A DNA stretch of 64,000 bases from NCBI RefSeq assembly GCF_900176475.1, contig NZ_FWXX01000008.1, positions 1 to 64,000 of the forward strand. Direction: 5' to 3'. The position numbers and the translations under genes were made by a program. The notes below the pieces were generated by a model. That model saw nothing but the letters and a program-made list of their open reading frames with translations. It made no database searches and was not told where the DNA came from. The DNA is from Tropicibacter naphthalenivorans (GTDB lineage Bacteria; Pseudomonadota; Alphaproteobacteria; Rhodobacterales; Rhodobacteraceae). The first letter of the stretch is position 1. Each line of letters opens with the position of its first letter. Positions 1 through 8,433 of this stretch are shown piece by piece.

Positions 1-914
1 AGGCGGCTCGACGAGGTGCAGCGCTCGCCGTTCAGCGAGTAGATCATAAAGGTCGCCGCATCCACCGCGCGGTCGATGTCGGCGTCGTCAAAGACGATCA
101 CCGGGTTCTTGCCACCCAGCTCAAAGTGTACGCGTTTCAAGCTCTTAGCGCCTTGCGCCATGATCATCGACCCGGTGCGGCTTTCGCCGACAAAGGCGAT
201 GGCCTTGATGTCGGGATGCTCGGTCAGGCGCTTGCCCGCGTCCTCGCCAAAGCCGTTAACCACGTTCAGAACGCCCGCAGGCAGGCCCGCGCTTTCGGCG
301 ATTTCCACCAGCAGCTTGGCGGTCATGGGCGAGAATTCGGCGGGTTTGTGGACGACGGTACAGCCCGCCGCCAGCGCCGGCGCGATCTTCCAGGTCGACA
401 GCATAAACGGCGTGTTCCACGGTGTGATCACACCCACCGGACCGATGGGACGGCGCGAGGTGGTGTTCATTTGCGTCGGCGTGCGGGTGACCTCGCCGTT
501 CTCGGCGTGGGGCGCTTGATCGGCGAAAAAGCGGAAATTCGCGGCGCCGCGGATGGCGGCTTTGGACATGAAACGCAAGGCCTGGCCCGTGTCCAAGCAC
601 TCGGTAAAGGCGAGTTCCTCGGCGCGCGCCTCGATGGCTTCGGCCACCTTGATGAGGATCTTGCGGCGCTCGGCCCCGGGGGTTTTCGACCACGCCGGAA
701 AGGCTTTCTTGGCGGCGGCAACGGCGGCGTCGATGTCCTCAGCGCCCCCTTTGGCGACCTTGGCCAGCGGCGTCAAATCGACCGGCGAGATCGTCTCGAA
801 CGTCTTGCCCGAGGCGGCGGGCACAGAGGCCCCGTCGATGTGGTTCAGAACGCCGGTCTCGGCGAAATGGGCGATATAGCCCTTCGCCTTGGCGATGTTG
901 GCATCAAGCGTCAT
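1..914 (-). CDS. hpaE: 5-carboxymethyl-2-hydroxymuconate semialdehyde dehydrogenase, 3' end cut by window edge
   Basis: NAD-dependent aldehyde dehydrogenase of the homoprotocatechuate meta-cleavage pathway, oxidising 5-carboxymethyl-2-hydroxymuconate semialdehyde in the cytoplasm. 304 residues from the ATG at 914 are visible; the family is about 490-500 long, so the C-terminal third lies outside the window. Typical aldehyde dehydrogenase motifs are present: TPWNTPF with the catalytic Asn, FELGGKN with the general-base Glu, and NGERCTSSSR with the nucleophilic Cys close to the edge. The start lies 3 bp after the stop of hpaF, so the two are one transcript. The specific substrate is inferred from the hpaF neighbour; the aldehyde dehydrogenase fold itself is certain. 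Confidence 0.85.
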   Translation of the reverse strand, partial: MTLDANIAKAKGYIAHFAETGVLNHIDGASVPAASGKTFETISPVDLTPLAKVAKGGAEDIDAAVAAAKKAFPAWSKTPGAERRKILIKVAEAIEARAEELAFTECLDTGQALRFMSKAAIRGAANFRFFADQAPHAENGEVTRTPTQMNTTSRRPIGPVGVITPWNTPFMLSTWKIAPALAAGCTVVHKPAEFSPMTAKLLVEIAESAGLPAGVLNVVNGFGEDAGKRLTEHPDIKAIAFVGESRTGSMIMAQGAKSLKRVHFELGGKNPVIVFDDADIDRAVDAATFMIYSLNGERCTSSSR

Positions 915-917
915 GGC

Positions 918-1307
918 TTAGTCCTTTTTCGAAAGCCGACCGTGGATCGGCGTGTCTTTCCAGCTGAGGTCCGGGTTGCTCTCGCGGATATCCAGCGACA
1001 GGGCGAAATGCGGCGAAGCCAACGGCTCGGCCAGGTAGGCGCGCACTGCGTCCCAGATATGCGCCCCGGCCTGTTGCAGGGTTTCCGTCGTACGCCCCGC
1101 CCCAACCGTCAAAATCAGCGCGGCAAAGTCATTGTCCGGGTGGTCATCGGCGACGATGCAGTGATCGGCGCAAAACGCCCGCACGCGGATGCCCGCCAGC
1201 GGAAACACTCCGGTTTCAACCATCGCCCGATGCGCCGCCCGGCACAGCCCATCCATGTCGAGACGGGCCGCAAGGCCCGGCGAGTATTCGATTCGCAAGT
1301 GCGGCAA
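918..1307 (-). CDS. hpaF: 5-carboxymethyl-2-hydroxymuconate Delta-isomerase, TTG start
   Basis: Small tautomerase-superfamily enzyme that isomerises 5-carboxymethyl-2-hydroxymuconate in homoprotocatechuate degradation. I place the start at the TTG at 1307, giving 129 residues beginning M-PHLRIEYSPGL. Family members use an N-terminal proline, exposed after Met removal, as catalytic base, and this start puts Pro exactly at position 2. A GGAGGA ribosome-binding site sits about 8 bp upstream. An in-frame ATG at 1346 would add 13 residues and bury the proline, and it falls inside a palindrome, so I reject it. The gene is immediately followed by hpaE. Confidence 0.85.
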   Translation of the reverse strand: MPHLRIEYSPGLAARLDMDGLCRAAHRAMVETGVFPLAGIRVRAFCADHCIVADDHPDNDFAALILTVGAGRTTETLQQAGAHIWDAVRAYLAEPLASPHFALSLDIRESNPDLSWKDTPIHGRLSKKD

Positions 1308-1339
1308 AGATTCGTCCTCCCTCTTCGCGCTCCTCTTGC

Positions 1340-1351
1340 TTAACATGTTAA
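1340..1351. promoter_or_regulatory. Palindromic operator candidate upstream of hpaF
   Basis: TTAACATGTTAA is a perfect 12-bp palindrome, AT-rich in a GC-rich context. It lies 32 bp upstream of the hpaF TTG start and about 210 bp upstream of the divergent antiporter operon. Homoprotocatechuate operons are commonly controlled by MarR- (HpaR) or GntR-type repressors, and position and symmetry fit such an operator. No regulator gene is visible on this side of the window edge. Confidence 0.45.
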
Positions 1352-1557
1352 ATTAAACCGGGCGTGTCAATGGGGGCATCCTTGATACATCTTTATAGGG
1401 GCGTTTTTGCGCAGAAATCGCAGACCCCGAATTTGGCCCGAAATCCCGACAAAAGCGCATCATTTCCCATGACAGTTGCGTCAGACGCGCTAAACCAAGT
1501 TGCGTTCCCCGTGCGCATCAAGGAAAAACCCTTAATTTCCAGATTTCGGAGCCGTGA

Positions 1558-4431
1558 ATGCACCAGACATCCAGTCTTCTGCCGATCATCGCGATCTTGC
1601 CGTTTATCGGCGCGCTTGTCCCCGGCGTCATGATCCGAGCGGGGCGCACCGCCTGCGCCAGTTTCACCGCCGTTCCGACCGTCCTCGCGCTGGTCATGCT
1701 GGGCACCCTCGCCCCCGGCGTGATAGAGGGCACCGTCTACACCGCCAAGATCGCGTGGATCCCGCAGCTGGGCCTTGAGGCGGCATTCTTCCTCGATGGG
1801 CTCGGCCTGATGTTCGCCTGCATGATCCTTGGGGTGGGTCTGCTGATCACGCTTTACGCGCGGTTCTACCTGTCCAAGGCCGACCCCATGGGGCAGTTCT
1901 ACACCTATCTGCTGCTGTTCCAAGGCGCGATGCTGGGCATTACCCTGTCCGATAACATCCTGCTTTTGCTGATCTTCTGGGAACTCACCAGCCTCTCGTC
2001 CTTCCTGCTCATCGGCTATTGGAAGCACCTGCCCGAAGGCCGTCAGGGCGCGCGCATGGCGCTGACGGTGACCGGCGCGGGCGGTTTGGCGATGATCGGC
2101 GGGATGCTGATCCTTGGCAATATCGTCGGCAGCTACAACCTGACCGACATTCTGGCGGCGGGGGACCAGATCAAGGCCGACGTCCTGTATCTGCCCGCGC
2201 TGATCCTGATCCTGCTGGGCGCGTTCACCAAGTCCGCGCAGTTCCCCTTCCACTTCTGGTTGCCGCACGCCATGGCCGCGCCGACGCCGGTCTCGGCCTA
2301 TCTGCACTCGGCCACCATGGTCAAAGCGGGCGTTTTCCTGATGGCGCGCATGTGGCCCGCGCTGGCGGGGACCGACGCGTGGTTTTACATCGTGGCGACG
2401 GTGGGCCTGATCACCATGGTGCTGGGCGCGGTGATCGCGCTGTTCAAGGATGACCTCAAGGCGCTGCTCGCCTTCTCGACCGTCTCGCACCTGGGCCTGC
2501 TGACCATGCTGCTGGGGTTCGGGACAGAGGCCGCCGCCATTGCCGCCGTGTTCCACATCCTCAACCACCTGACCTTCAAGGCGGCGCTGTTCATGACCGC
2601 CGGGATTGTCGATCACGAAGCGCACACCCGCGACATCAAGCGCCTTGGCGGTCTGGCCAAGCTGATGCCGATCACCGCCGTGATTGGGACCATTACCGCG
2701 CTGTCCATGGCGGGGATTCCGCTGTTCAACGGCTTCCTGTCCAAGGAGCTGATGCTTTACGAGGCGGCCAAGACCAGCTGGTGGGAAAACCCGTGGCTGG
2801 TGCCGGCGCTGGCAACTTTGGGGTCGGTGTTCTCGGTCGCCTATTCCTTGCGCTTCATTTTCCACACCTTTGGCGGGCCGGTGCGCGACGACTATCCGCA
2901 CACGCCGCATGATCCGCCCTTTGGCATGTATGCCGCGCCTGCGCTGCTGAGCGTGTTTGTCATCGCCATTGGCGTGATGCCCTTCCTCGCCGAGCCCATC
3001 GTGGCCATGGCCGCGACCGCTGTGACCGGCGTGGAACAGCACCCGCATTTCGCCATCTGGCACGGTGTGAACGCCGCGCTGATCATGTCGCTGATCGCCA
3101 TCGCGGGCGGCGTTGTCCTGCTGCTGCTGCACAGTCCGCTGGACCGCGCGTGGCTGGCCACCCCCCGCCCCGAGGCCAAGGCGATTTTCGACGCCCTCAT
3201 GGGCGCGCTGGTCAAGGCGACCCAAGGCCTCACCGCGACCCTGCACAACGGCGCAATCAGCCGCTATCTGGCGGTGTTCTCGGCCACCGTGGTGATTGTC
3301 GGCTACCTATCGTTCCGAGGCGGCGGCATGGGCGCGCCCACGCGAGAGCTGTTGCCGACGCCCATTCTGGCGGTGATCGGCTGGGCCATGCTGGTGCTGG
3401 CGACGATCCTCGTGGTGGTCTTCCACCGCAAGCGCTTTGCCGCGCTGGTCATCATCTCGGTCATCGGCCTGATGGTCTCTGCGGGCTTTGTCTACATGTC
3501 CGCGCCGGACCTTGCGCTGACCCAGATCAGCGTCGAGACCGTGACCATCATGCTGCTGCTGCTGGCCCTGCACTTTTTGCCCAAGGAAACCCCGGTGGAA
3601 TCCAGCGCCGGTCGCCGTGGCCTTGATGCCGGGATCGCCATCGCGGGCGGGGTGGCGATTGCCGCGCTGGCCTTTGCCTTTATGACCCGCGATGTCAGCA
3701 CGATTTCCGACTATCACCTGGCCAACAGCTATGCGGGCGGTGGCGGCACCAACGTCGTCAATGTGATCCTCGTGGATTTCCGCGGCTATGACACCTACGG
3801 CGAGATCATCGTCCTCGGGATCGCGGGCCTTGCGATCTATGCGCTGATGGAAACGCTGCTCAGCGGCCCCGCAGGCGCGCGTCTGCGCAACTCTGGCTAT
3901 AACGCCGACCGCAGCCACGACCGTCACCCGCTGATGATGGTGGTCGCCACGCGCCTGATGCTGCCGATTGCCGGGGTTGTGGGGATCTTTATCTTCCTGC
4001 GCGGTCATAACGAGCCGGGCGGCGGCTTTGTCGCGGGTCTGGTGATCTCGATTGCGCTGCTTATGCAGTATATGGCCAGCGGCTTTGCCTGGACCACGCG
4101 CCGCCAGCGGCTGGAGTATCACGGGTTGATCGGTATCGGCGTCGTCATCGCCGGGCTGACGGGCATGGGCGCTTGGCTTGCGGGCCTGCCCTTCCTGACC
4201 AGCTGGTTCGGCTATGTGCACTTGCCCCCCATCGAGGAATTCGAGCTGGCCACCGCTGCGCTCTTTGACCTTGGGGTGTTCCTATGCGTGCTGGGCGCGG
4301 TGATGCTGATGCTCTACTCGCTGTCGCGCCTTGCGCGCCACTCGGGCGAGACCGTCAACCGCGAGCCGATGGATTACGATCCGTCCAAGGCGATCAAGAC
4401 CTTCGACCACGACGCAAGGGAGGGCGTGTGA
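1558..4431 (+). CDS. mrpA: Mrp/Pha-type monovalent cation/proton antiporter, fused subunits A and B
   Basis: Largest membrane subunit of the multi-subunit Na+(K+)/H+ antiporter, related to the ND5 subunit of complex I; 957 residues with about 20 membrane segments. The ND5-like part spans roughly residues 1-640 and includes the conserved FHFWLPHAMAAPTPVSAYLH segment near 231-252. An MrpB-type domain follows at about 785-935 (RLMLPIAGVVGIFIFLRGHN region), the A-B fusion usual in proteobacterial PhaA systems. ATG at 1558 has a GGAG ribosome-binding site 7 bp upstream. It heads a seven-subunit operon whose product handles cytoplasmic pH and Na+/K+ balance, as expected of a marine bacterium. Confidence 0.93.
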   Translation: MHQTSSLLPIIAILPFIGALVPGVMIRAGRTACASFTAVPTVLALVMLGTLAPGVIEGTVYTAKIAWIPQLGLEAAFFLDGLGLMFACMILGVGLLITLYARFYLSKADPMGQFYTYLLLFQGAMLGITLSDNILLLLIFWELTSLSSFLLIGYWKHLPEGRQGARMALTVTGAGGLAMIGGMLILGNIVGSYNLTDILAAGDQIKADVLYLPALILILLGAFTKSAQFPFHFWLPHAMAAPTPVSAYLHSATMVKAGVFLMARMWPALAGTDAWFYIVATVGLITMVLGAVIALFKDDLKALLAFSTVSHLGLLTMLLGFGTEAAAIAAVFHILNHLTFKAALFMTAGIVDHEAHTRDIKRLGGLAKLMPITAVIGTITALSMAGIPLFNGFLSKELMLYEAAKTSWWENPWLVPALATLGSVFSVAYSLRFIFHTFGGPVRDDYPHTPHDPPFGMYAAPALLSVFVIAIGVMPFLAEPIVAMAATAVTGVEQHPHFAIWHGVNAALIMSLIAIAGGVVLLLLHSPLDRAWLATPRPEAKAIFDALMGALVKATQGLTATLHNGAISRYLAVFSATVVIVGYLSFRGGGMGAPTRELLPTPILAVIGWAMLVLATILVVVFHRKRFAALVIISVIGLMVSAGFVYMSAPDLALTQISVETVTIMLLLLALHFLPKETPVESSAGRRGLDAGIAIAGGVAIAALAFAFMTRDVSTISDYHLANSYAGGGGTNVVNVILVDFRGYDTYGEIIVLGIAGLAIYALMETLLSGPAGARLRNSGYNADRSHDRHPLMMVVATRLMLPIAGVVGIFIFLRGHNEPGGGFVAGLVISIALLMQYMASGFAWTTRRQRLEYHGLIGIGVVIAGLTGMGAWLAGLPFLTSWFGYVHLPPIEEFELATAALFDLGVFLCVLGAVMLMLYSLSRLARHSGETVNREPMDYDPSKAIKTFDHDAREGV

Positions 4432-4432
4432 C

Positions 4433-4840
4433 ATGGAAGCACTGGTTGCAAGCGCCATCGGGTTTCTGACCGCCGGGGGGATCTACCTGATCCTGCGGCT
4501 GCGGGTCTTTGCCGTGGTTCTGGGGCTGTCGCTGCTGTCCTACGCGGTGAACGTGTTCCTATTCTCGACGGGGGGGCTGCGGATCAATGCCGCGCCGATC
4601 CTTGATAAATACAACGACGCGGCGGTCTACACCGATCCGCTGCCCCAAGCGTTGGTGCTGACCGCCATCGTCATCAGCTTTGGCATGACCGCCGTTTTGG
4701 TGATGTTCGCGCTGGGGGCCTATCTCGAAGCAGGAAATGACAAGATCGACATGACCGAAGTCGAACCGGACGCCGAAGCGCCCACCGTCGACGGCATCGC
4801 GCTGGACATGAGCGCAGAGCCCACGGAGGACCGCGCATGA
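4433..4840 (+). CDS. mrpC: Mrp/Pha antiporter subunit C
   Basis: NuoK-like membrane subunit of the antiporter, 135 residues with three hydrophobic segments (roughly 5-27, 30-48 and 73-98) and an acidic cytoplasmic tail rich in Asp/Glu. The start at the ATG at 4433 lies 1 bp after the stop of the A subunit. A longer in-frame reading from 4331 would overlap mrpA by 100 bp and lacks support. The stop overlaps the mrpD start (ATGA), implying translational coupling. The motif SYAVNVFLFSTGGL is typical of MnhC/PhaC. Confidence 0.92.
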   Translation: MEALVASAIGFLTAGGIYLILRLRVFAVVLGLSLLSYAVNVFLFSTGGLRINAAPILDKYNDAAVYTDPLPQALVLTAIVISFGMTAVLVMFALGAYLEAGNDKIDMTEVEPDAEAPTVDGIALDMSAEPTEDRA

Positions 4841-6447
4841 ACCACTGGATCATTGCCCCCGTTGTCCTGCCCGCGCTGCTTGCGCCGATGCTGGGCTTTG
4901 TCATGCGCCACGACATCACGCTGGCGCGGGTGTTTTCCGTCGCCGGGAACGTGGCGCTGGTCGCCATTGCGCTGGGTCTGACGTGGATCGCCGCCGATGG
5001 TGAAGTGCACGTCTATCGCCTTGGCGCGTGGCCTGCGCCCTTTGGGATTGTCTTGGTGCTGGACCGCCTCAGCGCCATGATGGTGCTGCTGACCGCCCTG
5101 CTGGCCTTGATCGTGCTGTGGCACGCTATCGCCACCGATTGGGACATGCGCGGGCGGCATTTCCACGCGCTCTGGCAGTTCCAGCTGATGGGGATTTCCG
5201 GCGCGTTCCTGACCGGTGACGCCTTTAACCTGTTCGTCTTCTTCGAAGTCCTGCTGATCGCAAGCTATGGTTTGATGATCCACTCTGGCGGGCGCGTGCG
5301 CTTGCAAGCGGGTCTGCAATACGTGGTGATGAACCTCGCCGGCTCGACCCTGTTCCTGATCGCTCTGGGGACGCTTTATGCGACCACCGGCACGCTCAAC
5401 ATCGCCGATCTGGCGGTGAAGGTGCAGGACATGCCGCTCGACGATGCGGGTCTGCTGCGCGTGGCCGCGATCCTGCTGTTGATCGTCTTCGCCATCAAGG
5501 CGGCGCTGTTTCCGGTGCAGTTCTGGCTGCCCGCGACCTATGCCAACGCCCCTGCCCCGGTGGCGGCGCTGTTCGCGATCATGACCAAGGTCGGCGCCTA
5601 TGCGATCATCCGCCTGCACACGCTGATCTTTGGCCCCGGCACCCCCGCGGTCGAAGGGCTGATCACCCAGTGGCTCTATCCCGCAGCCCTGATCACCATC
5701 GCCGTGGGTGCGTTCGGCGTCATCGGGGCCAAGCGCCTGATGTCGCTGCTGGCCTACGCGGTTGTGGGGTCGATGGGGACGATGATGCTGGCCGTGGCGG
5801 TTTTCACGCCCGAAGCCACCACCGCGGCGCTGTACTACCTCATCCACTCGACCTTCTCGGCGGCGGCCCTGTTCCTGCTGGCCGATCTGGTGGTGACGCG
5901 GCGCGGGAACGACCACCTAAGCGCCCAGCCCAAGACCTTGCAGAACGGCCTGTTCGCGGCGCTGTTCTTTGGCGGGGCGATTGCCATGGCGGGGATGCCG
6001 CCGCTGTCGGGCTTCCTTGGCAAGCTCTTGGTGATGGACGCGCTGCGCGGCGACTGGCTGGTCCTGTCCTGGGTCGCGATCCTTGTGGGGAGCCTTGTGA
6101 CCATCGTGGGCTTTGCCCGCGCAGGCTCGGTGATCTTCTGGAAGGCCGAGCAGGTCACCCCGCCCGAAGGCACCGGCCCCGTCGATGCCCTGCCCCCACC
6201 CCCAGAGGCCAAGTTCAGCGAAATCGCCCCCACGGGTGTGGCGCTGGCGATGCTGGTGGCGCTGTCGGCCTTTGCCGGGCCGGTAACCAACTACGCCCAA
6301 GGGGCCACCGCCGATCTGTTCAACCCCGCCGCCTATGTGGATGCGGTGCTGGACCCGGACGCGCCCACCAAGGTCTTTGGCAAGGACCACTCTGACGATT
6401 ACGGCGCGGCGGACAAAACCGACGCGCCCAGCAACGAGGGACATTAA
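4837..6447 (+). CDS. mrpD: Mrp/Pha antiporter subunit D
   Basis: ND4/NuoM/N-related proton-translocating subunit, 536 residues with about 14 membrane helices. The conserved antiporter-type segment FPVQFWLPATYANAPAPVAA lies near residues 225-245, followed by an Ile/Leu-rich channel region and PPLSGFLGK near 385-395. It carries a longer than usual soluble, acidic and Pro-rich C-terminal tail. The start overlaps the mrpC stop by 4 bp; mrpE begins 3 bp after its stop. Confidence 0.93.
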   Translation: MNHWIIAPVVLPALLAPMLGFVMRHDITLARVFSVAGNVALVAIALGLTWIAADGEVHVYRLGAWPAPFGIVLVLDRLSAMMVLLTALLALIVLWHAIATDWDMRGRHFHALWQFQLMGISGAFLTGDAFNLFVFFEVLLIASYGLMIHSGGRVRLQAGLQYVVMNLAGSTLFLIALGTLYATTGTLNIADLAVKVQDMPLDDAGLLRVAAILLLIVFAIKAALFPVQFWLPATYANAPAPVAALFAIMTKVGAYAIIRLHTLIFGPGTPAVEGLITQWLYPAALITIAVGAFGVIGAKRLMSLLAYAVVGSMGTMMLAVAVFTPEATTAALYYLIHSTFSAAALFLLADLVVTRRGNDHLSAQPKTLQNGLFAALFFGGAIAMAGMPPLSGFLGKLLVMDALRGDWLVLSWVAILVGSLVTIVGFARAGSVIFWKAEQVTPPEGTGPVDALPPPPEAKFSEIAPTGVALAMLVALSAFAGPVTNYAQGATADLFNPAAYVDAVLDPDAPTKVFGKDHSDDYGAADKTDAPSNEGH

Positions 6448-6450
6448 GCC

Positions 6451-6942
6451 ATGCTCAAACGCATCTTTCCCCACCCGCTGCTCAGCCTTTTGCTGCTGAT
6501 CGTCTGGACCATGCTGGTCAACAAGGTCACCCTTGGGAACCTGCTGCTGGGCGTGATCATCGGCATCGCCCTGCCGATCATGACCGCCGCCTATTGGCCC
6601 GAACGGGCGCTGATCAAAAGCCCGCTCAAGGTCGTCAGCTACATCGCCCTTGTGGTGTGGGACATCGTGGTGGCCAACGTGCAGGTTGCGCTGATCATCC
6701 TGTTCAAGCCCACGTCCAAGATCAACTCGCAGTGGGTCACCGTCCCGCTGGAACTGACCTCGCCCGAGGCGATCACCGTCCTGGCCGGGACCATCACCAT
6801 GACGCCGGGCACCGTCACGGCGCTGCTGTCCGCCGATGGCGGTTCGCTCTTGGTGCATTGCCTGCACACCGACGACCCGCAGGGCGAAATCGACGGCATC
6901 AAGACCCGCTACGAGGCCCGCCTCAAGGAGATTTTCGCATGA
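6451..6942 (+). CDS. mrpE: Mrp/Pha antiporter subunit E
   Basis: 163-residue MnhE/PhaE subunit: two or three N-terminal membrane segments followed by the conserved cytoplasmic domain with SPEAITVLAGTITMTPGTVT, a diagnostic family motif, and a C-terminal charged helix. Needed for assembly or activity of the antiporter complex in known systems. The stop overlaps the mrpF start in an ATGA arrangement. Confidence 0.92.
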   Translation: MLKRIFPHPLLSLLLLIVWTMLVNKVTLGNLLLGVIIGIALPIMTAAYWPERALIKSPLKVVSYIALVVWDIVVANVQVALIILFKPTSKINSQWVTVPLELTSPEAITVLAGTITMTPGTVTALLSADGGSLLVHCLHTDDPQGEIDGIKTRYEARLKEIFA

Positions 6943-7208
6943 TCGCTTACGCGCTGACCTTTGCCTTTGTCTGCTTTGGCCTTGGGCTGCTGATTTGCCT
7001 GTGGCGGCTGCTGCGTGGCCCCACCCGCGCCGACCGGATCCTTGCGCTGGATACGATGGTGATCAACATGATCGCGATCCTCGTGCTGTATGGTCTGAAA
7101 AACGGCACCGCCGTCTATTTCGAAGCCTCGATGCTGGTCGCCATGGTCGGCTTTGTCTCTACCGTTGCCTACTGCCGCTTTTTGCTGCGCGGCGACATTA
7201 TCGAATGA
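6939..7208 (+). CDS. mrpF: Mrp/Pha antiporter subunit F
   Basis: 89-residue membrane subunit with three predicted helices and the family motif RLLRGPTRADRILALDTM at about 23-40. The ATG at 6939 overlaps the mrpE stop by 4 bp. Length and motif match MnhF/PhaF. It belongs to the single transcript mrpA-G. Confidence 0.92.
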   Translation: MIAYALTFAFVCFGLGLLICLWRLLRGPTRADRILALDTMVINMIAILVLYGLKNGTAVYFEASMLVAMVGFVSTVAYCRFLLRGDIIE

Positions 7209-7217
7209 GGGCCTGCC

Positions 7218-7586
7218 ATGATTGTTGAACTTCTCATCACGGCGTTTCTGGTCATCGGCGGGCTGTTTGGCATCGTCGGCTCCTACGGCCTGATCAAGCT
7301 GACCGACGCCATGCAGCGCCTGCACGGGCCGACCAAATCCACCACGCTGGGTGTGGGCGGGGTGCTGATCGCCTCGATGCTGTACTTTGGCTTTGTGGAT
7401 CACCACGTGTCGTTCCACGAGCTGCTGATCACGCTGTTTTTGTTCATCACCGCACCGATCACCGCGCATTTCATGGCGCAGACCTACCTGCGGATGCACA
7501 CCAAGGAAAGCGAGCTGCCCCCCACGGGCCGCCGCTATGGCTGGTCAATCTACCAAGACCCGCCCGTCGTCGAAGAGGACGAATGA
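7218..7586 (+). CDS. mrpG: Mrp/Pha antiporter subunit G
   Basis: 122-residue last subunit of the antiporter, with three hydrophobic segments and the typical DAMQRLHGPTKSTTLGVGG motif of MnhG/PhaG near residues 31-49, followed by a charged C-terminal tail. It begins 9 bp after mrpF. Its stop codon overlaps the start of the downstream phosphopantetheinyl transferase gene by 4 bp, so translation of an unrelated enzyme is tied to the antiporter operon. Confidence 0.92.
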   Translation: MIVELLITAFLVIGGLFGIVGSYGLIKLTDAMQRLHGPTKSTTLGVGGVLIASMLYFGFVDHHVSFHELLITLFLFITAPITAHFMAQTYLRMHTKESELPPTGRRYGWSIYQDPPVVEEDE

Positions 7587-8302
7587 CCCCGGACGCCCTG
7601 CCGCCCCTGTCGGAAGGGTTCTTGACCCAGCCACAGGTGCGCGCGCTGTCTGGGGGCGTCTTGGTGCAAGGGCGGTTTGACCTTGGGCGCTTTGCCCCCG
7701 CGTTGTTCGAGACCTTGGGGATTACCCGCCCGCCCCGCCTGTCGCGCGCCGTGGACAAACGGCTGGCCGAGTATCTGGCGGGCCGCGCCATGGCCGCCGT
7801 TGCCCTGGATGCCCTCGGCCTGCCCCCTGCCTTTATCGACACCGCCGAAAGCCGCGCACCGATCTGGCCCGCTGGCCTGTCTGGCTCGATCACCCACGCG
7901 CGCGGGCACTGCGCCTGCCTGCTGCTGCCAGCCCCCGCCCGCGCGCCGGGGCTGGACATCGAAGCGCTGGCCACAGACCGCGCTTTGGACTCGATCCTAC
8001 ATGTCGCCGTAAATGAAACCGAGGCTGCCCTGCTAAACACCGCCCCGGACCTAAGCCAAGCCGCGACCCTGACCTTTTCCGCCAAGGAAACCCTGTTCAA
8101 GGCACTGTTCCCCACGGTGCGAAGCCACTTTGGCTTTGACTGCGCGCGGCTGTGCGCCCTGCCCGCCCGTGGCACCCTGCCCTTGGAACTGACCCAAACG
8201 CTCGCGCCCTCCCTGCCCAAGGGCCAGCGCTGGGACATCCGGTACGAAGCCCAACCCGACCACGTCCTGACGTGGCTTGTGGCAGAACAGCCGCATCCCT
8301 AG
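7583..8302 (+). CDS. 4'-phosphopantetheinyl transferase (EntD/Sfp superfamily)
   Basis: Cytoplasmic enzyme that moves the 4'-phosphopantetheine arm of CoA to a serine of carrier proteins, Mg2+-dependent. 239 residues. The EntD-type signature is complete: WPAGLSGSITH at 95-105, the metal-binding pair GLDIEA (D125, E127), and FSAKETLFKALFP at 165-177 with the catalytic Glu/Lys. The ATG at 7583 overlaps the mrpG stop (ATGA). No non-ribosomal peptide or polyketide synthetase is in the window, so the carrier-protein substrate is unknown. Confidence 0.88.
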   Translation: MTPDALPPLSEGFLTQPQVRALSGGVLVQGRFDLGRFAPALFETLGITRPPRLSRAVDKRLAEYLAGRAMAAVALDALGLPPAFIDTAESRAPIWPAGLSGSITHARGHCACLLLPAPARAPGLDIEALATDRALDSILHVAVNETEAALLNTAPDLSQAATLTFSAKETLFKALFPTVRSHFGFDCARLCALPARGTLPLELTQTLAPSLPKGQRWDIRYEAQPDHVLTWLVAEQPHP

Positions 8303-8311
8303 GCGAAAAAC

Positions 8312-8339
8312 TTGCCACATCTAAACCGCGCCTTAACTT
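8312..8339 (+). promoter_or_regulatory. Weak promoter candidate for the pqi operon
   Basis: TTGCCA at 8312-8317 and TAACTT at 8334-8339 are separated by 16 bp, in the 131-bp gap between the phosphopantetheinyl transferase and the first pqiA gene. Just downstream, GCGCC at 8346 and GGCGC at 8360 could form a small leader hairpin. The match to the sigma-70 consensus is moderate and position is the main support. Confidence 0.25.
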
Positions 8340-8433
8340 TGTCATGCGCCGTTGTATGTGGCGCGTGAGATGACTACCCTTGCGGGAACGGTTCAAAACC
8401 GCTTTCGCTGCCGCGTTTCTGGGGACTTGCGCG

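Noticed and set aside
1344-1346. ATG start for hpaF
   Set aside because: Adds 13 residues before the catalytic proline, lies within the palindrome and has a poorer ribosome-binding site than the TTG at 1307.
1393-3246. Minus-strand frame of 617 codons opposite mrpA
   Set aside because: Gln/His/Arg-rich shadow of a hydrophobic gene; mrpA is unambiguous on the plus strand.
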